NCBI GenBank assembly: GCA_013995675.1 | Contig: VWRR01000016.1 | Location: 62,001 to 126,000 of the forward strand | Reading direction: 5' to 3' | From: Cyanidiococcus yangmingshanensis | Taxonomy: Eukaryota; Rhodophyta; Bangiophyceae; Cyanidiales; Cyanidiaceae | Length of the DNA stretch: 64,000 nucleotides | Part shown: positions 21,643 to 33,651 of the stretch, piece by piece | Position numbering within the stretch: position 1 is the stretch's first letter | Layout of the letters: each line of letters opens with the position of its first letter | Position numbers and translations under genes: made by a program | The notes under the pieces: generated by a model | Seen by the model: the letters and a program-made list of their open reading frames with translations, nothing else | The model's database searches: none | Told to the model about the DNA's origin: nothing

Positions 21643-23881
21643 ATGGGTCCTCGTTCGAGGGGTATGTCGCGCACGCGTGTGGTAACGGAGGGAGCGGTCA
21701 CACCGGAGCGCCGATCGGCTGCGAAGAAACGACCGATACAAGGAGTTCGTGCATGTGATCAGGAGCGTTCTTCAAAGGCAGCGGTGTCTTTGGGTACACC
21801 GGCAACGATGACGAGTCAGTGTTCGACGTTGATGGCGTTTTGTCAGTGTTTGTATGAGCTGGAAAATCATTCGAGTGCGTTTACTGCACTAGGCGGCTGG
21901 AGTGGTTTCAGAGCGTATATATGCGGTCAACTTGACTTGTTGTACATAGCGGTCGACGAGACGGAGGATCAGGAAAAGGAGGCTCCTGTATTCCTTTTGG
22001 AGTATGTTTTTGACGCAACGCTAGCGTATTGGCGCCAGTGCGAGGCTTGGTTGGAGCACGCGACGGGCACTGTTGAGACCTCTCCTTTGAGTCTTGTCTC
22101 TGTGCGTGCTTTCTGGGTTTTTCTGAGGGACATTTTGGAGATGTTGGCTCAACAAGTAGAGCAAATAATGCCGACTGGTGTCGTCACGAGCATCTTACGA
22201 TGGGCGCCAGCGCTCGTACGTGCACTGGGCCAGTCCAAAGAGCCGTCTGATGCTCGAAGCGGTTTCGCTTTGCGGGGTGCGTTACAGGCATTGGGTCTTA
22301 CTCTGGTGCGAGCAATTCAACGGGCTCCGGATGCAGTCGCTCGCCAGGCTTGTACAGCGACTGCCAAAGTAATCGTGCGCATGCTATGGCCCAGTGAAGA
22401 GGCGGCGGTCTGGGTCAGCGTCGAGTGGGGTCTCGACCGCCTCCAAGCCGTGCTCGATGGAATGGCTGCTGGGTCCAGTTCCATAACCGGTACTCGAACT
22501 GGCTTGCTCGTGCTGATGCGAGAGATCGAGCGAGGCCTCGGTACCGCTTTGGAACTTGTGCGCGCTCGTGCATTCGTGGGAACCAACACGGTGTCGCTGG
22601 AGGCGATTCAAGGAACGATGCAAAGGGCGCATTGTCTCGTACACGATCTGCAACAACGAATCGTTGCAGACGAATCCGAGCCGGATGAGTTGGTTGAGTC
22701 GACCCCGAGGAAAAAAGAGACCGTTTCCGCAACGTGTCTCGGGTCGTCTGGGACTCGCGAAGAGGTGTCTGCTCCTGGTTTCGCACAAGTCGGGGAACAG
22801 GTCGCTGCATCCTCGATGGGCTCCTGTCAGAACACAACCAATGCGATGGATTCGACGGCTACTGTCGAGGTCGTCACCTGGTCTTATCTCGAGAATGCCG
22901 TTCAGATTCTGCGCACAAAACCAGCCGCTGACTGGGAGAAACGAGTTGAGGCGCTCGTTTTCATTGAAGAACAGGCCCGACGGCTCTCCCGAACGGATCT
23001 GGTGGAATTTCTTCGCCAGTCGAGTCTACGCTACGCCCTTGCCGATCAGATCCATGACCTGCGTTCCCAGGTCGTGCGTCAAGCCTGTGCGACGAGCGCG
23101 ACGCTCGCACGCGCCCTTGGAGATGCAGTTCGCGGAGACCCTGAGTCTGGTGCTCGTGCCAGCGCTATTACGCACCGCGATCGTCACCATTGCCGTCATT
23201 GCAGAGAGCGCCCGCGATGTCCTCCGCTGTGTCGTGAAGCATGCTCGACTGGGACGATCCGTGATTTTCTTGTTTCAAAGTCTGGCGGATCCTAAGAGTG
23301 CCACGAGCCTCCGCGAAATTACAGCCGAGTTGCTGTATCTGGCGCTGGCGAAGCAACCGCCTGCAGATGTTGAACGCCATGTCGACGAATGGCGAAAAAC
23401 CATTCGAATCGGTCTAGAGGATGCCTCGGCCTGCGTGCGTGCGCGCATGCGACATGCGTTTTGGCGATACGTCTCGTTGCTGTGTTGGCAAGCAGCTGCG
23501 AGCGCTGATACGCAATCACTTGCGGATGAGGGTGGCGTGCATGCAATCGTGACGTCCCTGAGCCATCAACTGGAACGCGATATCCTCCAAATGCTGCGTC
23601 CTGGGACTCGACGAACACTGATGGAGCACTGCCCCGAAGTGATGGGTGCATCGGCGACGCAGTGTTCACCACTGGCCTCAGAGTCAACTACGGAACAGCA
23701 GGTGGAGCTTTTCCGAGCGATGTCTGCAGCATTGAGACGACGCCTGGTACATTCGGAGCAGCAGAGTTGTGAATACGCGTATAATAAGGAAAACGCAAGT
23801 CCTGGTGGCTCTGGTGACCCCCGGGCTCGAATTCGAAGCCCACTGGCTGAACGTCAGCATCGGCATATTCATTCGCCCTGA
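21643..23881 (+). CDS. CLASP: CLASP-like microtubule regulator, N-terminal portion with TOG domain
   Basis: CLASP proteins bind tubulin through TOG domains and stabilise microtubules at kinetochores and the cell cortex. The key segment is encoded at 22900-23440: LENAVQILRTKPAADWEKR, ALVFIEEQARRLSRTDL, LADQIHDLRSQVVRQACAT, LARALGD, then LVLVPALLRTAIVTIAVIAE and VRARMRHAFWRYVSLLC. This follows the HEAT pattern of the CLASP_N TOG domain. The frame changes once by +1 at about 23118-23128, in the middle of the conserved turn LGD-x-FAETLSLVLVPALL, so two frames are needed. The upstream 400 residues are helical and HEAT-like without a clear family match. A KEN motif (NKENASP, 23785-23793) lies in the polar tail before the stop at 23881. 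The ATG at 21643 is preferred; 21664 is an alternative. The gene probably continues into the next entry. Confidence 0.8.
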
Positions 23882-24283
23882 GTCAAGACTGCCGGCGCGC
23901 ACGCTCGGAGGAGCGCTTCGCGTCGATCTCGGTCCAGAGTGCGCAGAGCGCGTATTTCATTCGAACCGACCAGGGCGTCTACCTGCTGGGCGCCAGGCTC
24001 CTTCCGGATCACCGCAACGATCTGAGGAACAGGCGCCGGGGCAATGCCATGAAGCGCACAAGGCGAGTGGCACGGATGCTCTCTTGCCGCGGGGAACACG
24101 ATGGCGTCCAGCTCGACGCACTGTCGTGACCAGCTCGCCGGCCACGGAGTGTGTCTCGTCAGGATCAAGAGCAGTGGCGGAGACAGTACGGGTGACCAAT
24201 GGGAACGTGAATTCGACTTGTCCATCGGCAGCGGTCCTCGGGAGCGCCGATTGGCCCCCTCGATTGGAGCGCTTGTTGGTTAA
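23882..24283. other. probable CLASP linker with unresolved reading frame
   Basis: Between the two CLASP portions, one plus-strand frame is open and rich in Ser, Arg, Pro and Ala, as expected for the disordered linker between TOG domains. It is in a different frame from both neighbours. Minus-strand frames here also look fairly coding-like (for example EFTFPLVTRTVSATALDPDE near 24220-24160), so the strand cannot be settled by eye. Confidence 0.4.
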
Positions 24284-24383
24284 ATAGAACGAGTCGGAGC
24301 CGATTGGCGTGCTCGCCTGGATGCGCTCAGTGCCCTTGAGAAATTGTTACGAGAGATTCGCGTAGCAATGGAATCTTCATCCA

Positions 24384-24417
<34 letters not shown>

Positions 24418-25687
24418 AAGTCCAAACACCATGCCAGTCGAGCAGCGACCTCTAGAGCATGAACGAACGGTGCACCTGGTGGCGTGTCTCCATCGCTGCT
24501 TCGCCGAGAAGCAGTCCAGCGTGGTCCAGCAGGCAGAGCGCGTTTGTCTTGCCTTGTTGGCACTGGCACCGGATCATCTGCTGCCGTCGGACTTGGAGCA
24601 GGCGCTGGAGACGTATCCGCTGCTTGGCAGGTTACTGAACCAATGGCCGCGCACTCAAGCTGTGCTGGCAGCATTTGTTCCGCTCCTGTCCCTGGACGGA
24701 GGCATGGCCTTATGGTTGCGTCACTGTTCGATGGAGGCGTTGCGAAATGCACCCGAAAACGCTCATCCGAGGCTCGCGGAACGCACGCTGCAGTTTCTGG
24801 ACACTTGCGTTCGCTCCACCGAGAGCAGCTTGGTCGCGTGGCAACAAGCGCTCTTGCTGGTGCCGACACCGACGTCAGGGGCCTTGTACATCCTTGTGAA
24901 GCGACTGGAGACTCTGCAGGATCGTGTCCAGGTGAAGCAACCTCTGGTTCGGCGGGCGGCAGCGCAGCTCTGGGAGACGCTGCGCACTCGCCTCCAGCCG
25001 GCGCACTGGGCGTCGCTCACCGGAGTGGCCGCAGCGGGCGTGGCGTCACGAACACCGGCAGGCACTGCGCTGGCACCAGCGCACCAGACCAGTCCTGTGG
25101 CCAACCGACACCGGTTGCACTATCGGTTGGGCGCGGGAACCACCAAGCCTGAGGAGCTCGAGTCGCCGCAACGTCAACCGCCGGAAACACCGCTGCAAGC
25201 GCACTCACCAGCGACCGGAAACCACCAACCAGTCGTCGTCTGGGACAGTCTCGATACACTGCGCCAAGCACGCCTCTTTTGGCGTGACAAAGCTGTTGGC
25301 ATAGACGTTACTGAAACCGTATACGAAGCGTGCACCCAAGCCCGCACATTGCTCGCCGTGGCCGCACAGACGGATCACGACCAGGCGTGGCTCGAGTCGG
25401 CGCTGCGAACCGCCATTGAGCTCGTTCGCCACATCGGCCAGGCGTTGGCGCGATCACCACCCTCGCCAGCGTTGACGAGCGCAGACGCGTCTCCGCACCC
25501 AAGTACGGATCCTGCGAATGCGCTCGCATCTGAGGTACTCGCCGGCCTCATCCACTGGGCCATCGGCGTCCGCCAACAGGCCAAGATCGGTTCGTTGCTC
25601 GCCGTCTCCGCGAATCGCCTCTATCGCGCCGTCCAGAGTACGTATCGGCAATACGGCCAGCCGTCGCCAGACGCTGCCTGCATCTAA
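24284..25687 (+). CDS. second TOG-like region, probable C-terminal portion of CLASP
   Basis: The first ATG in this frame is at 24368, but coding character begins earlier. Codons 24299-24367 give a typical TOG first helix (ADWRARLDALSALEKLLREI), like the DWxxRxxALxxL start of a TOG domain. An ATG start at 24368 would remove that helix. Helical HEAT-like sequence follows: VHLVACLHRCFAEKQSSVV, QQAERVCLALLALAPDHLL, LLNQWPRTQAVLAAFVPLL and LAERTLQFLDTCVRSTESS. A proline-rich linker and a helical C-terminal domain ending in LYRAVQSTYRQYGQ complete it. I infer that this is the 3' part of the CLASP gene rather than an independent gene. A (GCG)10 tract at 24386-24415 encodes polyalanine inside the putative domain. 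If it is a separate gene, the product would be a 439-residue protein of unknown function from 24368. Confidence 0.55.
24386..24415 (+). repeat. (GCG)10 trinucleotide repeat encoding polyalanine
   Basis: Ten uninterrupted GCG codons followed by GCA give eleven alanines between the first and second helices of the TOG-like region. Pure codon repetition suggests a length-variable microsatellite. Confidence 0.95.
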
Positions 25688-27052
<1,365 letters not shown>

Positions 27053-27171
27053 AGATTGATAGTGAGCGAGTTTGTACGCGCGAGGCCGTTCGGGCCCAGA
27101 CGACGTACGCGTTGCGTAAAGCATATCGGTATGTGACACGAACATGTTTGTGTGGATGATTCTGGTGCATT

Positions 27172-30100
27172 TTAGGTGCGTGCGATTGGCTCGTGAACGT
27201 GGCGACGTACTGCTTGGTTCACACCGACAACGCGCAGTTCCTGTGTCCCTTCCTCCTTGAACATACAGTCACCGTCCTCGTCGACGTGAATACAGGTCCC
27301 AAAGACACCTTCGAGATCGCCCTGGTAGACGACCAGCGCATCCCCAGCTTCCGGAGTGACTGGCTCCAGTTCAGTGCGCAAACGCGTCTCCCGCAACGAC
27401 GATGACGATACACGAACCTCGGAGGTCTCGTTTGTTCCAGGGTTTGCTTCGTCTTCGTAGGGAGTCACTGTCCAGGCCTCGTCCTGTTGACTCGGCAAAT
27501 CACATACAACGACGAGTCGACCATCACCACGTTTGTCTCGCATGACGGTGTCTTTCCAGTACGGCGGCACAACAGAGGTGGCAGGCGCTGGTGATTGCGA
27601 CGCCCCCGTGATCTTGGCCACTTGGGCCTGGCTGGACCTCGGACCTGGATCATCCGCTGCAGGTGCGCTTGCCATGCGCTTTCCTTCAACCGCTTCTGGC
27701 ATGGGTGCGACTGACGAGCCCGAGACTTGGTCTACAGGCGTTGGATGAACCTCGTTGCCTGTTTGCATCGATGGATGAAGCGGCGTCGATGGACGTAGCG
27801 GTAGAGGCATCTCCGGGACATGCGCTGGGGTCATGGGGCGCCACACATCACCAGAGGTAGCGCCCGTACGCAAGGAGCCAGCGGTTGTACCACCGCCAAA
27901 CTCGTGAGCAGGCGTCATGGGTACTGATGGATGCACTGGCGTCATGGGTACCGCAGACGCGAAAGGTGTCGCTGGCGCGCCTGCGTAGGAGCCCAAGTTA
28001 GCCGGCGTGCGCATCAACCCCGCTGACTGAGACGGATACCAGCCCTGTTGAGGTGTTCTTGCCGTCGACATTCCCAGCGTTGTTGTCGGCATCATCATGC
28101 CGCTGAGCACACCAGGACCAGCGGCCATGGTCGTGGGTCCCAGACCAGGCCCGTACAGACCACCAACCATCGCGTCTGCTGGACTCGCTGCAGCGCCACC
28201 TGTACTGGATTTGAGACGCACCGCTTCCCGGGATACAGTGATGGTTTTCATCGAAGATTCCAGTTCGAGACGAACACTAGCGTCGCTCGCATCGAGTACC
28301 CGCCCAGAGAGGCCTTTGTGTGGACCACGCGTCACTGTAACCCAGCGATGAAGGAGCAGGTCGCCACGTTGGCCCCGAACGCGTCGATCCAAGCCGCTGC
28401 TGCCACCTGGCTGTATGGCTCCCGATGACATCGCCCCGGTATAGCTCTGCGACAAGTTGCCACTGCCGATGCCGCCGCGGCCAAACGCACCACGCTGCAT
28501 GCCATTTCGGCCGGTACCTGCTGGTGACGGACGCCAACCATTTGCGTCGCCTGTTGACAAGACACCGTACTGAGGCATGCGTCCTGCAACCGACGATGAA
28601 ACGCGTTGTACTTGGGTGCCGCTCGCGACCACAACGCCAGCATTCTCTAAAAGTTCCCGAATTCGCAAGAAGAGGCGATTACCGAACACATGCAGAACGA
28701 CTGCCTCTCGGTTTCGGTGCTCGTGTCGAGTGCCCACAATGCGGACGTGGTCACCGACACCCACCGCTTGTTGCTCCGCATCCAGTGTCTGAATCTGACC
28801 AGTCCGAGTACCGTGGTCTCGTCGACCTCGGATTTCCTGAACACTCACCGTCTTGACCTGGCCAAGTTCATTCATGACGACGACTCGTTCGATGGCGGCT
28901 TGGGCGCGAGCAGCAGCCCCTCGGGCACTGAGCACTGCGCCCGACGCGCTCGTTGCATTCGAGTCCGACTGCTCTTGTCCGAGACTCTGCAGAATGAGGC
29001 ATGCACCACGAGGCTCGGCATGAAGCACCACGAGGTCGAAGACGTGATAGAGACCGCCGGCGATGAGCGATGCAGCGACCCCAGCGCTCTGCTCACCACT
29101 GGATTCTGTGACCAGGTAGGCGGAAACGCGCAGAACCTGGCTCGTCACATCGGCGAGCACAGTCACTGTCGCTTGTTCGTCGTCCTCGGCAGTGGCAACA
29201 ACCAAGCCAGTCAGTCCTGCATGTTTGCCTGACGAGACGCGCACATGGTCACCAATGGCAAAGTACTTTTCGAGATCTGTGGCCAGTACCTGCACTTTCT
29301 GAAGATTCCCATCCGGCAGAGATAATGGCGTGCTCTCCGACGACTTTGGCTGGACCAGCACCTTACCGTCGGCGAGGACGTTATCCACAATGCCAATGAG
29401 GTTGCGCAGGTCGCCCCGTCGAAAACGTACTCGATCCCCTTTCACGAAACGATAACGATTCGCCTGAGCGGTGGTCTCGGCAACGGCCCGGGTCGCTGCC
29501 ACGAGTGCTGCAGAGGTCGCTCGCTCAGTGCTATCGGTCGGCTTACTGGTCTCGTCGGGTGCATCGGTCCCAGGATCCACGCTATTGGCATGAAGCGAAT
29601 GCTCCGAGTCATGGTCACTTGCAGCGGCGGCGGCGGTTTGGGCTCGTTGTTCGGCCTCTTGGAAGGGCTCCAGCTCCTCAATGGTTGGTGGCGTCATCGC
29701 TGAGCCATGAATGATGTTTCTTCGAGAGACGCGCTTGTACAAAAGACCGTATCGAAACTGATCATTCTCGAATTCGTCGAACCATTCACCGGTTCGTGAA
29801 TCACGTCTCGCATAGACATTCACGTGGAGCAGTCGCGCGACCTCGTCACGGTCGAAGAGTTTGCGAGGAGGCCGGGCCCCCTCTAGCCTTGTCGAGCGGC
29901 CACGTCGTGGCTTGCTCCGAGCACCCCCTTCCGATACCGCTCTGGATGGCGTTGATACGCTTGGGATGCCCTCGTTGTCGCTGGTGTCGTCGTCGTCGTC
30001 GTCGCCACCACCGTAGCGTGGCTTCTGAGCCAGGGCATGCAAGTCCAGACGTGGCACCAGGCGCACCATGACCTCGTCTTCGCGCAGTTCATAGACCTGG

Positions 30101-32202
30101 GCGAGATCTCCTGCGTATAATCCGCGACGTAGACGCACCCATTGTCCTGGAATGACTTTGTCGCGTTCCTTCAAACGACGGGTCGACAGGACTTGGACCA
30201 TCTCTTTCAGAGGAACTAGCGTTACTTTGGACTGGTAGAGATTATGTTGGCCCTTGATGGCTTCACGCACATCACCTTCTCGTAGCGCCTCGATGTAAAT
30301 ACATCCACGGAGATGGTCTGGAGCGACCACAGCCGAAATGGCAAGCGGCTGGCCCTGGTTGGCTCGGGCGACACATTTCTGCAGCAGACAGACCGCCATC
30401 TCTTTCTCTTTGCCAGTTCGGCATTTCACCATGAACAGACGAGGGTCGTGTACAGTTGGTAGGAGGCTCTGCTGTTCGATCTCGGTGGGGAGCTTGCCAC
30501 GAGCCATCGCCACTGCTACAGGAAGCACATGCCGTTCTGATTCCACGTCCTTGTCATCAGCGGCTCCATCGAGGTAGGCACGCGTGAGCAAGTCCGACTC
30601 CTCTTCATCTGCTCCTTCACCGTACCGCTCCTGAACAAACCGCTCCAGTTCTTCTGCGGTCTGTGCACGTTGGAGAAGGGCCGCCTCCGCTCGTCGACGC
30701 TGTTCTCGTCGAGCGAGAGCGGCGCGTTCTTCTGCTGCAAGCTCCTCCTCATCGGCAGATTCTTCCTCTTCATCCACAACAAGATCACGGATATCCTCCT
30801 CTTCCTCTTCTTCATCGCCCTCATCAACTTCCGCTTCCAATTCAAGAAACTGGGCAGCGCCGCGACGTCTTCGGCTATCCCGTTCCTCTTCCTCTTCTTC
30901 ATCCTCGGAAAGATCGCTACCGTCAGTGTCATCCTGGGCGCTACTGCGATCATCACTGCTTTCGTCGTCAGTCGGAGGTCTTTCGCCTTCCAGTGAAGCT
31001 GGTTCCTCCTCCGGACCTGATGGAGTCGGTTGATGGTCCATCGTATCCACCGTATTGGTTTCGAGTCTGCGCTCCAGGGAAGCGTCTCGTCCATGGCTTT
31101 GCATATTCTCGTCATGGGATCGTGAGTCTGAGGCAGACGCTTCCGGTATATGCGCTGGACTCGTTACGGTTTCTTCGACTCGTCGGTTCGTCGATGATGT
31201 CGGTAAGCCCGATGGTGACGGAAAGACGTCGGCGTTATCATCACCGGAAACGGAGGTCAACGTTGGCGTGGTTGCTACCCCACTCATCAGTTCCCCGCCA
31301 ACCAGATGACGCGTTGCCTCTGGTGCTCTGCTTCGTTGCGTTTTCGTCGGTCGCTCTCCGGAATCATCATCGTCGACTGGGTCGGAGACAAAGTTTCTCT
31401 TCCTTCCCATGACTTGGTTGGTTGGGTTCTTGACCCGGGGCACGGTATCCATGCCCGAGACTGACGACGAAGGAACCAATGAGGCACTGAGTGTGTCCTC
31501 TGGTTCATTCGCTGTCTGGCTCAGTGCAGTATGCGCTCCAGATTCCGCAACAGCGGAAGGGAGCCCTGTCTGGTTAGGCCTGCGCTCCTCCGCGGCTGCA
31601 TGAGGCAGCATTGAGTCAGAAACACGCTCTGAGGGCATGTCTTTTTCTGGAGAGACTTGTGTTTCAAGATTTTCACTGGAAGCAACGAGCGTATCGTGCC
31701 GTGCTGCTGCCTCAGGCTCAAGACCGCGATCGCTAGCCGTCTCGACCTGGTCGCCAGCGTTGTGCTCTGTCTGAGCCAACCGACGCAAACTGCGCTTCCC
31801 TCTAGTTTTCGAGTTGTTGGCACGCTCTTCGAACGGGAGCTGATCGCTTGAGCGGGTATCGAGGTGCTTCTGATCCACGACCGCGGCCGTGAACGCTCTC
31901 TCAGCGTCGTCTTCAGACCGCGAGCTAAGTTTCAGACTCTGCTCTGGCGTGGTTTCGGTCAAGTTGGTGCTCGGGGCTAGTTCTCTAGTTCGTGTTGTGG
32001 AAAACGCGCCTTGGTCTGCAGCTGTTTCGTTGTCTCTTGTCGGTACGCCTGAGCGTCCGCTGCTCCGAGTGGGTGGTGCGTCTGCCCCCGTTCCCCAGGG
32101 TGCCCTTGTCGTTGTTTCCCTTTTCGTGCGCACGTTGTCATCAAGCACAACATCCTTTTCTTGATCCGTTTCAGCAAAACTGGATTCTTTCTGCTCAGGC
32201 AT
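27172..32202 (-). CDS. SPT5: transcription elongation factor SPT5 (DSIF large subunit)
   Basis: SPT5 with SPT4 clamps RNA polymerase II and recruits elongation and RNA-processing factors. The 1676-residue product has a disordered N-terminus of about 580 residues. That part includes a strongly acidic tract (about 407-490) and the conserved block preceding NGN. The NGN domain (about 583-670) contains HDPRLFMVKCRTGKEKEMAV and ISAVVAPDHLRGCIYIEAL. KOW domains follow near 685 (VIPGQWVRLRRGLYAGDLAQV), 920 (FVKGDRVRFRRGDLRNLIG), 984 (AIGDHVRVSSGKHAGLTG), 1150 (GVGDHVRIVG), 1287 (HRWVTVTRGPHKGLSGRVLD) and 1620 (EAGDALVVYQGDLEGVFG). A C-terminal repeat region at about 1375-1470 has recurring MTPAH/MTPVH/STPLH phosphorylatable units. 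It is much longer than human SPT5 (1087). The ATG at 32202 is the first in frame. No frame break occurs over 5 kb. Confidence 0.96.
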   Translation of the reverse strand: MPEQKESSFAETDQEKDVVLDDNVRTKRETTTRAPWGTGADAPPTRSSGRSGVPTRDNETAADQGAFSTTRTRELAPSTNLTETTPEQSLKLSSRSEDDAERAFTAAVVDQKHLDTRSSDQLPFEERANNSKTRGKRSLRRLAQTEHNAGDQVETASDRGLEPEAAARHDTLVASSENLETQVSPEKDMPSERVSDSMLPHAAAEERRPNQTGLPSAVAESGAHTALSQTANEPEDTLSASLVPSSSVSGMDTVPRVKNPTNQVMGRKRNFVSDPVDDDDSGERPTKTQRSRAPEATRHLVGGELMSGVATTPTLTSVSGDDNADVFPSPSGLPTSSTNRRVEETVTSPAHIPEASASDSRSHDENMQSHGRDASLERRLETNTVDTMDHQPTPSGPEEEPASLEGERPPTDDESSDDRSSAQDDTDGSDLSEDEEEEEERDSRRRRGAAQFLELEAEVDEGDEEEEEEDIRDLVVDEEEESADEEELAAEERAALARREQRRRAEAALLQRAQTAEELERFVQERYGEGADEEESDLLTRAYLDGAADDKDVESERHVLPVAVAMARGKLPTEIEQQSLLPTVHDPRLFMVKCRTGKEKEMAVCLLQKCVARANQGQPLAISAVVAPDHLRGCIYIEALREGDVREAIKGQHNLYQSKVTLVPLKEMVQVLSTRRLKERDKVIPGQWVRLRRGLYAGDLAQVYELREDEVMVRLVPRLDLHALAQKPRYGGGDDDDDDTSDNEGIPSVSTPSRAVSEGGARSKPRRGRSTRLEGARPPRKLFDRDEVARLLHVNVYARRDSRTGEWFDEFENDQFRYGLLYKRVSRRNIIHGSAMTPPTIEELEPFQEAEQRAQTAAAAASDHDSEHSLHANSVDPGTDAPDETSKPTDSTERATSAALVAATRAVAETTAQANRYRFVKGDRVRFRRGDLRNLIGIVDNVLADGKVLVQPKSSESTPLSLPDGNLQKVQVLATDLEKYFAIGDHVRVSSGKHAGLTGLVVATAEDDEQATVTVLADVTSQVLRVSAYLVTESSGEQSAGVAASLIAGGLYHVFDLVVLHAEPRGACLILQSLGQEQSDSNATSASGAVLSARGAAARAQAAIERVVVMNELGQVKTVSVQEIRGRRDHGTRTGQIQTLDAEQQAVGVGDHVRIVGTRHEHRNREAVVLHVFGNRLFLRIRELLENAGVVVASGTQVQRVSSSVAGRMPQYGVLSTGDANGWRPSPAGTGRNGMQRGAFGRGGIGSGNLSQSYTGAMSSGAIQPGGSSGLDRRVRGQRGDLLLHRWVTVTRGPHKGLSGRVLDASDASVRLELESSMKTITVSREAVRLKSSTGGAAASPADAMVGGLYGPGLGPTTMAAGPGVLSGMMMPTTTLGMSTARTPQQGWYPSQSAGLMRTPANLGSYAGAPATPFASAVPMTPVHPSVPMTPAHEFGGGTTAGSLRTGATSGDVWRPMTPAHVPEMPLPLRPSTPLHPSMQTGNEVHPTPVDQVSGSSVAPMPEAVEGKRMASAPAADDPGPRSSQAQVAKITGASQSPAPATSVVPPYWKDTVMRDKRGDGRLVVVCDLPSQQDEAWTVTPYEDEANPGTNETSEVRVSSSSLRETRLRTELEPVTPEAGDALVVYQGDLEGVFGTCIHVDEDGDCMFKEEGTQELRVVGVNQAVRRHVHEPIART

Positions 32203-33651
32203 GGTGCCCTTGAAGGTCGCGAAAGCTCCCGCCGTGCTTGGTCGAGGCCTCGTCCGACACCGACGTTAACGTTCTCGGCTTGGGCGCCGAAGCCGTCCTC
32301 AACGTCGCGTTCCACACAGTGTTTAGACTTTGTTCGCTACCAACGCAAAGAACAAACAAACAAATAAACCAATACAAATCGTTCCAAGTTTCAAGCGCTT
32401 TGATAGACTTGATATTTGCCCACACGCCCGTTCGAACGCACCAAGAATGCGTTAGGCGACTACGTTCTCCTCAATGGTGCAGCAGCGAACGAGTTTGCGT
32501 CTCGCTCGAGTCGGAACCGTCACAAGGTTTCGTTGGCGAGTCCTGAACGCGCAACGGCTTCTGCACGCTTGAGTAGCATCAGGACGACTTGTTCTTTGGA
32601 CATCGGACCGACATGCCGGAGCACTTGTCAAGAAATGGAATGGATACACCCAAGTATCGCAGTTTGGTTCTAGCCAGCCACGAGTGCGCACGATCCCGGC
32701 AGGCGCTGGGAGAGGAGCGCCAGCGTCCGCACCGCAGTGCGATGGAATTGTGGGTGCTGCAGCGAGGCATCGACTCCACGCTCTTTCAGACAACAAACCA
32801 AAAGGTCTCTATGCGTTGAATACCCAGCGGGTCCGTCGAAACTGAGATTTTGTAGCACCTAGGCAAGTGGTGCAGATCGATTCATCTGCAGGTCGCTCTT
32901 TCAGAAGCGCTATTGCTGTCATGACCGATGACCATGTCGGCTGTTGGGGCTCAAGACTGCCTCCATAGAACTGGATCATCGGAATGATACCTCGATCATA
33001 AAGTACCGTCGCCACCCTAAACATTATTTCGATCAGCCATGCGCTGTAGGGATACACTCGAGACTCGGCAAGTGTCCCTATGTTTGTCCAAAATGATTTC
33101 CGCAGAGACGAGCCTCTGATCTACGTTTTCGTGGATGATGCTATCTCCGAATCCGGATCAAATCCCCATCATGGTTTCCAATATAGAGACTTCTATTTCC
33201 TTTTCGATCGCGCAAGCAAGATAGACGTCCGTCATGGATTGAATGTCACGGCATCGTCGTGACGCAACTCGAGGACACGCACGCATCGATACGACAAGGC
33301 GCACCGTCGATATTCGTGACCGATGCGTGACCGAGACCCAAAGCGAGGCACCGCCGGCAAAGCGCTGGTGGCGTATCGATCGATGGCCAGCCAGCAAGCC
33401 AGCCAGCCAACGGGGGATGAATGCGCCAGCGCGTGAACGGATCGATCGCGTCTCGCCACTCGACACCATTCGTTCCGGCATCAACGTCGATCGGTGGCGC
33501 GGAACGACTCGGTCGAAACGTATTTCGACGCTGGCGCTGGCCACAAACGCATCGATGCTCGCATGAATGTTCTTTGAAACAGGTGAGCACCCTGTATCGA
33601 ACGTGTTCGAGCCTAGTTCACTGGCTGCGTCCTTGACAGGCAGGTAAAGCG
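32203..33651. other. divergent intergenic region (SPT5 / ABCB transporter)
   Basis: No gene is supported. Noted content: an A-rich AACAAACAAACAAATAAACC tract at about 32350-32370 near the SPT5 start, a (CAGC)-like tract at about 33387-33409, and a stretch at 33240-33560 dense in CGATCGAT, GCATCGAT and GATGCGTG words, ending about 100 bases before the ABCB start. Confidence 0.5.

Noticed and set aside
23957-24225. Minus-strand frames with plausible protein-like sequence
   Set aside because: No start codon in the better frame, no family recognised, and a plus-strand CLASP linker explains the region at least as well; left unresolved.
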